Of a stretch of DNA of 64,000 nucleotides, positions 51,401-58,307 are shown one piece after another; within the stretch, counting starts at the first letter, position 1, and every line of letters starts with the position of its first letter. The translations under genes and the position numbers were made by a program. This stretch comes from Deltaproteobacteria bacterium (GTDB lineage Bacteria > Myxococcota_A > UBA796 > SXON01): the NCBI GenBank assembly GCA_947445035.1, contig CANFCK010000010.1, forward strand, positions 1-64,000, read 5' to 3'. The notes under the pieces are model-generated. The model was given only the letters and a program-made list of their open reading frames with translations, was not told where the DNA came from and made no database searches.

Positions 51401-52174
51401 TGCGCGGCCTCGACCACCTACGGCGGCGGCGACTTCCACCTCATCCACCCCGGCGGCGACAGTTGGTGGGACCCCAACGGGACCGACCAGGGCAACCTGG
51501 AGCTGCTGTACTCGGTCGCGACCGTCGCCCCTTCCTCAAGCTGCGCCGTGGCGCGCGTCCAGGTGCTCGACGCCGGCGCAGGCCTGTCGACGACCTGGTC
51601 CTGGCTCGACCTGCCCCAGGTAGCGCCGCCCAGCTCGGGAGCGTGGTGCGGTGTCAACTACGACAACTTACTGGGCGCCGTACCGGCGCCTTGGTCCGAC
51701 GAGGCGATGATCTATGCCTCGTACGTCCGAAACTATGGCGGCGGGGGCACCTGGGCTTCCGCGGTGTACGGCGGCGCATGTCTCCTAGACCTGAACACCG
51801 GCGCCACCACGGTAGTCGTCGATCCCCGAACCTACGCAGGCGGCATTCGCGTCGCGACCCCGCATCCGCAAGTGGCCGATCTGTGGGCGCTCCTCCCCGA
51901 GACCGAGGGCAGCTACCTGGAGTGCTCGACCGTCCAGTACGCGGCATCCGATCCGCTGGCACTGCCGTGCCCGATCCCCCTGCCGATACTGGTCAAGGGC
52001 ACCGCCGCCGGCTTCCAACTCGTCACCGTGGAAACCAGCTATCCGCACTTCGGCCCCGTCGCGGCAAGCTGGTCCGACATCGGCGTGTCCGACGACTCGG
52101 CCGATGGCCAGGGCACGTGGCTGATCGTGGCGACCTCGGGCGGCGGCGCCTGGCGCGGAGAACTGTCGTGGTAG
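48485..52174 (+). CDS. Large secreted protein with MopE motif and Asp-box/BNR repeats
   Basis: 1229 residues, GTG start, signal peptide MKLVAALLIGMTSASARAA. Next comes a MopE-like metal-binding motif: DPDADGYGSGGG, PPVADCNQMNAAVNPG, and VYDDNCNG. The rest is beta-propeller-like, with Asp-box/BNR motifs such as LWHSLDSGDSWTQLG, VIRTMDNGATWEYAG and LYLTTNGGSTWELLD (sialidase-like or Vps10/sortilin-like). Three 12-base units at 51293-51328 encode a GGGD tract. It is the first of a tandem set followed two bases later by an FG-GAP gene. No C-terminal anchor is seen. A surface or secreted carbohydrate-binding role is possible. Confidence 0.78.
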   Translation: MKLVAALLIGMTSASARAACFNDPDADGYGSGGGSCPPVADCNQMNAAVNPGVLEDLDTVYDDNCNGRTGMSTVFSAINWVFTGWTASGQTTLLSDSARLGGPAGWNAGSLTRTGLSIPLRHRIVAALDVSNRSGAGCSLNLYTSATPTGVVIAAPPQFVTGTGVQFLDFAGLIAPGRTLRSVTLDCSALSTMTFDWLQLQDALMEFAPPSEISIDWQDTRLPGGGHSVALVREDTFGILSMGSDVGGIARYEGSGTGWQVSNGEGATSILMGGTSGVTEILPMTDGSGEVYVLMGDSNNSDNSGGLWHSLDSGDSWTQLGSAVDEWPTGDHTYGTTDDIAGNPRETNCDEWVQAGGRLMQGDTIPGGTSGDIIYMANADSDARGVSIYDGTTTCALPNSGDPLPADYLGALLRVDVLPYGTPVLVVGYKARLNLGASVFVCTLPGGGLSCSGTATADCQEVTVDDGGVDVRDLEWNSWLTNVAEVTDETGVLIADGGGRPVDANSDGLPDATCTHYGGNVSQLLLSDTGGYGSVSVAVENDVLTGVDVPDIAGGIDLTGISLDLDSEYLFLNTPAGGNQRYAVDRLYRVGADDLFDAAVVSIETLNHGDYGDMNLEDYWEWLRHEYDMDMGGAWLESTINGRATVFPARAAPGDLPDLMWPDLGELAFGGDYAIGITGFGAWLVWGLTSPWLDNEPYEGTWYPSDTTADAEYDVKFLFWPDIDVVDHRTFQTASTWDAAIAPDGHVWVANGDSGLQHLDATIPATSSDPYGAEVDCLWAGWNASVNSLSVVEAVDTENYTYPVVWATMRDQSDAGINNETGVIRTMDNGATWEYAGAGFMYDDGTTPYDSMVPDNWVETEADYGYRACRNLYSDHVATPFADADPTDLAVPAHAFSSSDDPDDARRITTPSLGQTGNIEALNEYVAVVLLRPDADGGGDGGGDGGGDGGLYLTTNGGSTWELLDFDGGAGACAASTTYGGGDFHLIHPGGDSWWDPNGTDQGNLELLYSVATVAPSSSCAVARVQVLDAGAGLSTTWSWLDLPQVAPPSSGAWCGVNYDNLLGAVPAPWSDEAMIYASYVRNYGGGGTWASAVYGGACLLDLNTGATTVVVDPRTYAGGIRVATPHPQVADLWALLPETEGSYLECSTVQYAASDPLALPCPIPLPILVKGTAAGFQLVTVETSYPHFGPVAASWSDIGVSDDSADGQGTWLIVATSGGGAWRGELSW
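51293..51328 (+). repeat. Three 12-base tandem units in the BNR gene
   Basis: The unit GGCGGTGGTGAC occurs three times in a row, in frame, encoding GGGD units. Such tracts can vary by slippage. It lies between two Asp-box repeats and may be a linker. Confidence 0.8.
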
Positions 52175-52176
52175 CC

Positions 52177-53707
52177 ATGGTGCTGGTCGCGACGGTGGCC
52201 TGCGACGGCAGCCCCGTCGCCGCCCCCCCCCGCCGAGAACACGGCCACCGACACCGCACCAGACACCGCCGATACCCCCGATACCGCCGAAACCGCCGAA
52301 ACCGCCGAAACCGCCGAGGAGGACACCGCCGGTGACGCCGACGCCGACGCCGACGGCTGGACGCCCAACGCCGGTGACTGTGACGACACGCTGGCCCACG
52401 TCTACCCGGGGGCGCCCGACTACTGCGATGGGCTCGATGCCGACTGCGACGGCGAGCCGATCCCCAATGGCAGTTGCTCCGAACCGGGCGACCCTGCGGC
52501 GATGTGGCGGTGGAGTTTTGAGGGGTCCAGTGGGCACGAGGGGGGCGTCGGCGGGGCGATCGGCGACATCGACGCCGACGGGCGTGGCGACATTCTAATG
52601 GACCTCCGAGAAGGCCTTTCCGGGCCGCTGACCGGGGCACGGCTCGAGGAGCTGCCGCCGAGCGGACCGTACCCGCCGCTGGCCTGGGACGATGACTTCC
52701 CCCGCTGGGCCGGGGGCTCCCCCTACGCTGCGGGCGACGTCGATGGTGACGGCATCGATGACGCCTGGGTGGCGTCGGTGGGCAGCGACCTTTACCGCGG
52801 GGGGGTGTTCCTCTTCCTCGGCAGCAGTACCGGCTTTCCCAACGACGGCACGCCCATCGATGTCGCCGCCGACGCGATGTGGACCGACGACGACTGGCTC
52901 GGCTACGAGGTGTATTGGGCGGTGATTCCCGGCGCATCCCGGCCCACCGGGGAAACCGCGTTGGCCTCGCTGCCCCGCCTCGCCATCGAGAGCCGAACGA
53001 CGCGGGACCTGGTCAGCAATCGTGTCCTGCCTGACATGGACGGCGATGGTATGGACGAGGTCGCCACCAACACCCAGCGAGAACACGACGGCTGGCAGAT
53101 CTTCACCGTGGTGGAGGGCGAGGACCTTGGGTCCGACGGCAGCGTGGTCGATGTCGGGCATGACGCATGGCACGAGAGCAGCGGACCCAATGCCACCACC
53201 TTCGGACAATATGAGGGCGGGCTGGGCGGAGACATGGATGGCGATGGCCTTGGCGACCTCGTGCTCAACTTCGGCGAAGATGGGGAAGCTGCGGACTCGA
53301 GGTTGTTGCTCGCCACTGGCGGGGTGCCAGACGGCAGCATCAACGACCTCGTGTACGCGATAGTGAACTCCGACGCGGGCGACACGGTCTACGCCCACGC
53401 ATGGACCGAGGATCTCGACAACGACGGCGCACGCGATTTCGTCGCCGGTCGGAACTGCCTGCTGCCCTCCTCGAAAATCCGAGAGGGCGGCCAGCTCGAC
53501 CTGGCTGACGTGGGCGGCCCCTGCTTCTACCCCGACGGTTCGTCGTCCCTGATCGCCGCCGTCACCGACATGACCGGCGACGGCCTCCCCGAGTGGATAT
53601 TCAACGAGTTCTACTGGGTTCCCCCCGAGGGCGGCGACTACGAATACAATCGCGCGCTGATCATCGAGGGGTTCGCGATCCCGTGGGACGATCCGGCCAA
53701 GTGGTAA
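52177..53707 (+). CDS. FG-GAP/MopE surface lipoprotein (first tandem copy), one-base frameshift
   Basis: ATG 52177 gives a lipoprotein signal MVLVATVACDG, but the frame shifts in a C9 run (52223-52231); with eight C it is one frame to 53707 (509 residues). After the run come a Thr/Asp/Ala-rich linker, a MopE motif (WTPNAGDCDDTLAHVYPGAP and YCDGLDADCDGE), then FG-GAP repeats (DIDADGRGDI, DVDGDGIDDAWV, DMDGDGMDEV, DMDGDGLGDLVLNFG). Compared with the next copy it lacks about 28-30 residues containing one FG-GAP loop, so it lost one blade. Without correction only the region from 52502 on would be read from an internal ATG. Very similar DNA to copy two indicates recent duplication. Confidence 0.75.
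52223..52231 (+). repeat. C9 run where the lipoprotein frame is broken
   Basis: Nine C in a row. Removing one restores the reading frame from the lipoprotein signal to the MopE and FG-GAP part. Long C tracts are both prone to sequencing error and to biological slippage. Confidence 0.85.
52283..52318 (+). repeat. Four tandem 9-base units in the linker
   Basis: ACCGCCGAA is repeated three times and once with a final G, encoding Thr-Ala-Glu repeats in the linker between the lipid anchor and the MopE motif. It is downstream of the C9 run, in the restored frame. Confidence 0.8.
53411..53550 (+). repeat. 140-base block identical between the two FG-GAP copies
   Basis: This stretch of the first copy is identical to 55036-55175 in the second. 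Flanking DNA is more divergent, so recent gene conversion is likely. It encodes the region ending with the C-terminal FG-GAP loops. Confidence 0.85.
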
Positions 53708-53709
53708 CA

Positions 53710-55332
53710 ATGGTGCTGGTCGCGACGGTGGCCTGCGACGGAGGCCCCGTCGCAGGCGACCCGCCCGGAGGTGAAGGCGCCGACACCGACACCGGGGCGG
53801 ACTCCGCGCACGACACGTCCGATAGCGACGTTACGGGTGACACCGCCGATGCGGACACTGCCGGCGATGCCGACGCAGACGGTGACGGCTGGACGCCCAA
53901 CGCCGGCGACTGCGACGACACCCTCGCGCACGTGCACCCGGGGGCGCCGGACTACTGCGACGGGCTCGACGCCGACTGCGACGGCGAGCCCATCCCCGAT
54001 GGCAGTTGTTCGGAGCCCGGCGACCCAGCGGCGATGTGGCGGTGGAGTTTTGAAGGGTCCAAGGGGCACGAGGGGGGCGTGGACGGGCCGATGGGCGACA
54101 TCGACGCTGACGGGCGGAGCGACATTGCAGTGGACCTGCGAGGGGGCCTCGTCGGTCCGCTGACCGGGGCGAGGCTTGAGGAGCTCCCGCCCAGCGGGCC
54201 CTACCCGCCGCTGGCCTGGGACTATGAGTTCCCCCGCTGGGGCGGAGGCTCCCCTTACGCTGCGGGAGACATCGACGGAAACGGCATCGACGACGCCTGG
54301 GTGACGTCCGTAGGGAGTGACCTCTACCGAGGGGGACTGTTCCTCTTCCTTGGCCGCGTCGGCGGCTTTCCCAACGACGGCGCCCGCATCGACCTCGCCG
54401 CTGACGCGATGTGGACCGACGACGCGTCGATTCGCTACCCGGGCTTCCTGGACGCCGGCGACCTCGACGGAGACGGCCTACAGGACGCCGCGATCTACCT
54501 CACCGACCCAGATTTTACCGCCGACGGATTCGACATCTACTGGGCGGTCGTTCCCGGCGCCGCCGGGCCGACCGGGGAGACCGAGCTTGCGTCGCTCCCG
54601 CGCCTTGCCCTCCAGTACGACACCACTCTCCCGCTCGGGGGCGGCCGCGTCCAGATCGACATGGACGGCGATGGCATCGACGAGGTCGCCCACAATACCC
54701 AGCGCAAACGGGACGGATGGCAGGTATTCACCGTGGTGGAGGGCGAGGACCTGTGGGCCGACGGCAGCATACTCGATGTCGGGCATGACGCGTGGTACCA
54801 GAGCAGCGGAACCAACGACAGCTCGTTCGGCCTGGGAGTTTCCGGACCGGTCGGCGACATCGACGGGGACGGCCGAGGCGACCTCGTGCTCAACTTCGGC
54901 GAAGATGGGGAAGCTGTGGACTCGATGCTGTTGTTCGCCAGCGGCGGGGTGCCGCACGGCAGCATCAACGACCTCGTGTACGCCACCGTGAGCTCCGACG
55001 CCGGCGACACGCTCTACGCCCACGCCTGGACCGATGATCTCGACAACGACGGCGCACGCGATTTCGTCGCCGGTCGGAACTGCCTGCTGCCCTCCTCGAA
55101 AATCCGAGAGGGCGGCCAGCTCGACCTGGCTGACGTGGGCGGCCCCTGCTTCTACCCCGACGGTTCGTCGTCCCTCATCGCCGCCGCCACCGACATGACC
55201 GGCGACGGCCACCCGGAGTGGATCTTCAACGAGTTCTACTGGGTCCCACCCGAGGGCGGCATCTACGAGTACAATCGCGCGCTGATCATCGAGGGGTTCG
55301 CGATCCCGTGGGACGATCCGACGAAGTGGTAG
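53710..55332 (+). CDS. FG-GAP/MopE surface lipoprotein (second tandem copy)
   Basis: 540 residues from ATG 53710, two bases after the stop of the first copy. Lipoprotein signal MVLVATVACDGG (lipobox VATVAC), linker GEGADTDTGADSAHDTSDSD rich in Asp and Thr, MopE motif at about 53-93 (WTPNAGDCDDTLAHVHPGAP, YCDGLDADCDGE), then FG-GAP loops: DIDADGRSDI, DIDGNGIDDAWV, DLDGDGLQDAAI, DMDGDGIDEV, DIDGDGRGDLVLNFG and DMTGDGHPEWIFN. It probably folds as a seven-bladed propeller. A 140-base block at 55036-55175 is identical to 53411-53550 in copy one. Function as a surface binding or calcium-dependent protein is inferred. Confidence 0.85.
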   Translation: MVLVATVACDGGPVAGDPPGGEGADTDTGADSAHDTSDSDVTGDTADADTAGDADADGDGWTPNAGDCDDTLAHVHPGAPDYCDGLDADCDGEPIPDGSCSEPGDPAAMWRWSFEGSKGHEGGVDGPMGDIDADGRSDIAVDLRGGLVGPLTGARLEELPPSGPYPPLAWDYEFPRWGGGSPYAAGDIDGNGIDDAWVTSVGSDLYRGGLFLFLGRVGGFPNDGARIDLAADAMWTDDASIRYPGFLDAGDLDGDGLQDAAIYLTDPDFTADGFDIYWAVVPGAAGPTGETELASLPRLALQYDTTLPLGGGRVQIDMDGDGIDEVAHNTQRKRDGWQVFTVVEGEDLWADGSILDVGHDAWYQSSGTNDSSFGLGVSGPVGDIDGDGRGDLVLNFGEDGEAVDSMLLFASGGVPHGSINDLVYATVSSDAGDTLYAHAWTDDLDNDGARDFVAGRNCLLPSSKIREGGQLDLADVGGPCFYPDGSSSLIAAATDMTGDGHPEWIFNEFYWVPPEGGIYEYNRALIIEGFAIPWDDPTKW

Positions 55333-55365
55333 AGGGCGCCCCGGCACCCGGATAGTCAGCGCCCC

Positions 55366-55464
55366 ATGTCCGACCTCCCCGCGCGCGTCGCCGCCAACGA
55401 CCCTGACGCCATCCGTGAAGTCGTCGCGATGCTCGACCGCGGCCAGCTCCGCGTCGCCGAAAAA
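55366..55464 (+). pseudogene. Duplicated 5' fragment of dapD (33 codons)
   Basis: The DNA from 55360 on repeats the start of dapD at 43583: 84 bases are identical, then there are three substitutions to the end of homology at 55464 (two are silent, one Glu to Gln). It includes the ATG and codons 1-33, giving MSDLPARVAANDPDAIREVV and so on. The frame then continues into unrelated Arg-rich residues to a stop at 55656, so it is not a functional DapD. The piece lies 34 bases after the second FG-GAP gene and abuts the third, degraded copy. See findings for how it could have arisen. Confidence 0.85.
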
Positions 55465-55675
55465 CTCAACGCCCGAAGAATTCGCCGGACCAGCGTTGCT
55501 CGTCGGGCTCACCGACCACCACAGCTGGGGAGCGAGCATACTCGACCTCGACCAGGACGGCGCCGGCGAACTTGTTCTGCAAGAAACCCGAGCCGACGTG
55601 GACCAGCTCAATCAAGGCCAGGCGTGGATCCTCGAGAACTTCCTGTTGCCCGGTGACCACCCCGAGATCTGGTAG
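55459..55675 (+). pseudogene. Third FG-GAP copy, C-terminal fragment
   Basis: In the frame ending at 55675 the residues PEEFAGPALLVGLTDHHSW, DLDQDGAGELVLQETRAD and ENFLLPGDHPEIW correspond to the last part of the two preceding FG-GAP proteins (GPCFYPDGSSS, DMTGDGHPEW, EGFAIPWDDPTKW). The N-terminal part is absent and the fragment is preceded by the dapD piece. It is a remnant of a third, more diverged tandem copy. Confidence 0.65.
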
Positions 55676-55736
55676 AGCCATGCTCGTCCCGCCCGCCCAA
55701 GCGGCGCGAACGAGGCGGCAACCCGCGGGCGCGGGT

Positions 55737-56010
55737 TCACGCCACCGGAAGCCAGCCATCGTACAACTCCGCTACCGGAATGCGGATGTCTACGCCCGCC
55801 ACCCGCCACCGCGAAGTCGCCTTCAGAAACGCCCTCCACATGCCACTCGTCCGGACCGAGACGCGTCCAAACGTCGACGCGCCGGGTACGGCTGTCGACG
55901 AGGACGATTGCCTGCACCGACGGACGGCGGCGGTAGTGGTGGAGGCTCGGTCCGCGGTCGTAGCCTTCGGTGCTTTCCGACAGGACTTCGACGATGACGG
56001 ATGGGTTCAA
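55737..56010 (-). pseudogene. Uma2-family (DUF820) endonuclease remnant
   Basis: The C-terminal half of a Uma2-type nuclease fold: PESLLNPSVIVEVLSESTEGYDRG, SLHHYRRRPSVQAIVLVDS, then VDVWTRLG. A stop codon lies 13 codons upstream of the first Met-like codon, so the N-terminal half is gone. Downstream, one frameshift separates this part from the proper C-terminus AGVDIRIPVAELYDG (stop 55737-55739). It is therefore truncated and frameshifted. Such genes often move between genomes and degrade. Confidence 0.75.
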
Positions 56011-56055
56011 CAGACTTTCTGGCCGCGTCGGAGCCCACTATCGCAGCGAACCCAG

Positions 56056-56084
56056 AAACCCCGCGCGGCGCTTGCCGGGCGGGG
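56056..56084 (-). terminator. Rho-independent terminator after atpE
   Basis: On the minus strand CCCCGC-C-CGGC pairs with GCCG-C-GCGGGG around a four-base loop (26 bases, one C-C mismatch), followed by TTT. It lies about 30 bases after the atpE stop and probably ends the F0 operon. Confidence 0.6.
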
Positions 56085-56114
56085 CGTGGGGGCGTTCGCC
56101 CGCCGCGGTCGAGC

Positions 56115-56411
56115 TTACAGCCCGATCGCGATGACGAAGGCGAGCAGGACCAGCGACTCGATGAGCGCGAGGCCGATGATCATCGGGGTCAGGAGGTTGC
56201 CCGCTTGGGGGTTACGCGCCATGCCTTCGACCGCAGAGCCGGCGGTGCGGCCCTGGCCGATGGCGCCACCGAGCACCGCGAGGCCGATCGCCATGCCGGC
56301 GCCGATCGGGCTCCACTCGCTCTTGGCGCCTTCTTCGGCGGCGTAGGCGACGGTGGTGGAGAGGGCGAAGAGCGCGACAACGCGCAGGGAGTTGGCGAAG
56401 AAGGGCTTCAT
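56115..56411 (-). CDS. atpE: ATP synthase F0 subunit c
   Basis: 98 residues, longer than usual (70-90) because of an N-terminal signal-like segment (MKPFFANSLRVVALFALSTTVAYA). The hairpin follows: IGAGMAIGLAVLGGAIGQGRTAGSAVEGMARNP and LLTPMIIGLALIESLVLLAFVIA. The ion-binding Glu 85 lies in helix two; Gln 53 and Ser 86 match Na+-type c-rings, but the Thr that follows Ser there is Leu here, so H+ coupling is more likely. Its ATG overlaps the atpB stop by four bases. Confidence 0.93.
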   Translation of the reverse strand: MKPFFANSLRVVALFALSTTVAYAAEEGAKSEWSPIGAGMAIGLAVLGGAIGQGRTAGSAVEGMARNPQAGNLLTPMIIGLALIESLVLLAFVIAIGL

Positions 56412-57280
56412 GCGTGATCCGTAGAGTGAGATTTTTCGTGGTCGTGATCATCGTGGCCGTGGGACATGTCGGCAGTGGACAAGCCCGCGTACACCGTGGA
56501 GAGGAGGCTGTAGACGAAGGCCTGCACCAGGCAGACGAACGCGCCGAGAACATAGAAGGGCACCGGCGCCAGGACCTTGCCGATCGGCCCGATCATGTCG
56601 CCGCCGACGTCGCGCACCGCGCCGCTGACCATGTGGTCGGCGAACATGTTCGCGGTGAGACGCACCGTGAGCGAGAAGGGCCGGAGAAACAAGCCGAAGA
56701 CTTCGATGGGGAAGAGCAGGAAGCCCATCAGAAGGATGGGGCCCCACAGATGCTTGATGTAGGCGAAGCCGTTGCGGGTGAGGCCGGCCCAGTTGAACAT
56801 CACGAACACGCAGAGCGACATCGCGAGGTTGCTGGAGAAGTTGCCGGTGACGGGCGCGTTGCCCGGGATCAGCCCGAGGAAGTTGGACACCACGGTATAC
56901 AAGAACAAGGTGGCGATGAAGGGGAAGAAGTTCGGCGTTTCTTTGGTGCCGAGCACCCCCTCCACCAAGCCCTGGTAGCTCTCGACCAACATTTCCATCA
57001 GGTTGCGGGGGCTGAGCCCGGAGTCAGGAATGAACTTCTCGGTGCCTTCGCGGGCCATCGCGCGGTTCAGACCCATCCGCGCCAGCATCGCGAGACCGAG
57101 CACCAACGCCACGGTGAACCAAGCCGCCGGCACCACCCAGCCGTCTGCGGGGTCCCTCAGGTGCAGGGCGCGGCCCAGCGCACCGTCGCCGATGCCGGGC
57201 AAGAAGTGAAACCAGTTGAAGCCGCTGACGAGAGGCTGGAGCGACTGCTGCAGCAGCGACCCGATGAGCTCGGTGATCAT
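56408..57280 (-). CDS. atpB: ATP synthase F0 subunit a
   Basis: 290 residues from ATG 57280. Five or six membrane segments; FIATLFLYTVVSNFLGLIPG and LRPFSLTVRLTANMFADH, which contains the essential half-channel Arg 207. The C-terminus is His/Asp-rich (SHGHDDHDHEKSHSTDH), unusual and possibly metal-binding. Subunit a forms the ion half-channels beside the c-ring. It overlaps atpE by four bases and atpI by four. Confidence 0.95.
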   Translation of the reverse strand: MITELIGSLLQQSLQPLVSGFNWFHFLPGIGDGALGRALHLRDPADGWVVPAAWFTVALVLGLAMLARMGLNRAMAREGTEKFIPDSGLSPRNLMEMLVESYQGLVEGVLGTKETPNFFPFIATLFLYTVVSNFLGLIPGNAPVTGNFSSNLAMSLCVFVMFNWAGLTRNGFAYIKHLWGPILLMGFLLFPIEVFGLFLRPFSLTVRLTANMFADHMVSGAVRDVGGDMIGPIGKVLAPVPFYVLGAFVCLVQAFVYSLLSTVYAGLSTADMSHGHDDHDHEKSHSTDHA

Positions 57281-57630
57281 GCGACCCTCGCAGTGAAAAG
57301 GCTGGTCAGGACGGGACGGGCAGCGAGCCCCACGAGCGCGGCGCTGAACCCCACGAACGCGGGCACGCCCGGGAGCCAGCGGTTGAGCGCCCACACCATG
57401 CCCACCGCGGCGAAGAGCTTCAACGGCAACGAAGCCTGACCGGCGCTGCCTTGACGCAGACCGTTGGCCGCGAGGAGCCAGAGCGCCACGTTGACCACCC
57501 CCGCGAACGCGCCCACACCGGCCTCAAAGCCCACCTGACCATCCACGCACAACGCGCCCAGGGTCACGACGAGCGCGGCCCCGACGGCGTCACGGAGGAG
57601 GCGGAGGAGTTGGAGGTGGGGGTGGATCAT
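57277..57630 (-). CDS. atpI: ATP synthase-associated subunit I (AtpI)
   Basis: 117 residues from ATG 57630. Four hydrophobic segments typical of AtpI (LLRDAVGAALVVTLGALCVDG, FAGVVNVALWLLAANGL, LKLFAAVGMVWALNRWLPG, FSAALVGLAARPVL). It assists assembly of the c-ring. It overlaps the atpZ gene by 41 bases in a different frame and overlaps atpB by four bases. Call rests on topology and position. Confidence 0.78.
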   Translation of the reverse strand: MIHPHLQLLRLLRDAVGAALVVTLGALCVDGQVGFEAGVGAFAGVVNVALWLLAANGLRQGSAGQASLPLKLFAAVGMVWALNRWLPGVPAFVGFSAALVGLAARPVLTSLFTARVA

Positions 57631-57838
57631 GCTGACGGTCGTACGGATTGCCCCGGACCAGTTGCCGAGCCCCTGCGACCAGCCCTGCCAGCGCGCAGAT
57701 GCAAAGGAGCACGGGCGCGGTGCCAAAGCTGCGGTCCAACCACAGGCCGATGAGCACGGCGCCGAGAACGAGTCCGGTCATCGTGCCCACCTGCGCCATC
57801 GCGGGGGCGAGCTGCCGCCAGATGCTCGGATCGACCAT
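57590..57838 (-). CDS. atpZ: AtpZ/AtpI-type F0F1 assembly protein
   Basis: 82 residues. IWRQLAPAMAQVGTMTGLVLGAVLIGLWLD and VLLCICALAGLVAGARQLVR match the small two-helix ATPase gene 1 (AtpZ) proteins that accompany F0 genes. The C-terminal tail is a poly-proline stretch that overlaps the 5' end of atpI (41 bases). Start MVDPSIW fits. It is the first gene of the F0 cluster. Confidence 0.82.
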   Translation of the reverse strand: MVDPSIWRQLAPAMAQVGTMTGLVLGAVLIGLWLDRSFGTAPVLLCICALAGLVAGARQLVRGNPYDRQHDPPPPPTPPPPP

Positions 57839-57879
57839 CAGGCAGCCATCAAACGGGGTTCGGGAAAGAGCGCCGGAGG

Positions 57880-57902
57880 GGGGGTACCCCCGCGGGCCCG
57901 CG
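57880..57902. repeat. Two adjacent GC palindromes upstream of atpZ
   Basis: GGGGGTACCCCC (57880-57891) and CGCGGGCCCGCG (57891-57902) are perfect 12-base palindromes sharing one base. They lie between the DUF3634 gene end and the atpZ start on the minus strand; either could terminate the upstream operon or regulate atp genes. Confidence 0.6.
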
Positions 57903-57926
57903 TCGTAATCCCGGGTTCATGGGCTG

Positions 57927-58307
57927 TCAACGGCCCCAGGAGTTCATCAACCAGGCCAGCCAGCCGATGCCGAGCATCTGGCCGAGCGTGGGCTTCTCGA
58001 TCGGCGGCGCATGGCGAATGTCGGCCGCCGGGTACAGGCGGAAGGCGTTGCGCATCCGCTGCTGCGGTCCCTCGGCGATACCGCTGAAATCGAGCCCGGC
58101 GCCACGTTCACGGGCGACGGCGGTCACGATTCCACTCACGATGCGCTCGTCGGCCACCACCGCCCGCACGTCCTGCAAGAAGCGGATGGGCACGCGGCCT
58201 TTGACCACAAGGATCTCGCCGTTGCGGATCGAAAGCTGGAAAAGTTGCCGCTGGCTCAGGAACCACCACAGCGCCACCGCGCCGACGATGACCAAAAGCA
58301 CGATCAC
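57927..58307 (-). CDS. DUF3634 family protein
   Basis: 126 residues from GTG 58307, which overlaps the nuclease stop by four bases. One N-terminal hydrophobic segment (VLLVIVGAVALWWF) anchors it to the membrane. FQLSIRNGEILVVKGRVPIRFLQD, IVSGIVTAVARERGAGLDFSG and the C-terminal QQRMRNAFRLYP are DUF3634 features. Function unknown. It is the last gene of the carbamoyltransferase operon. Confidence 0.8.
   Translation of the reverse strand: MIVLLVIVGAVALWWFLSQRQLFQLSIRNGEILVVKGRVPIRFLQDVRAVVADERIVSGIVTAVARERGAGLDFSGIAEGPQQRMRNAFRLYPAADIRHAPPIEKPTLGQMLGIGWLAWLMNSWGR

Noticed and set aside
48503..51448. A 981-codon open frame on the minus strand
   Set aside because: Antisense of the BNR/MopE gene, His/Val/Arg-rich without motifs.
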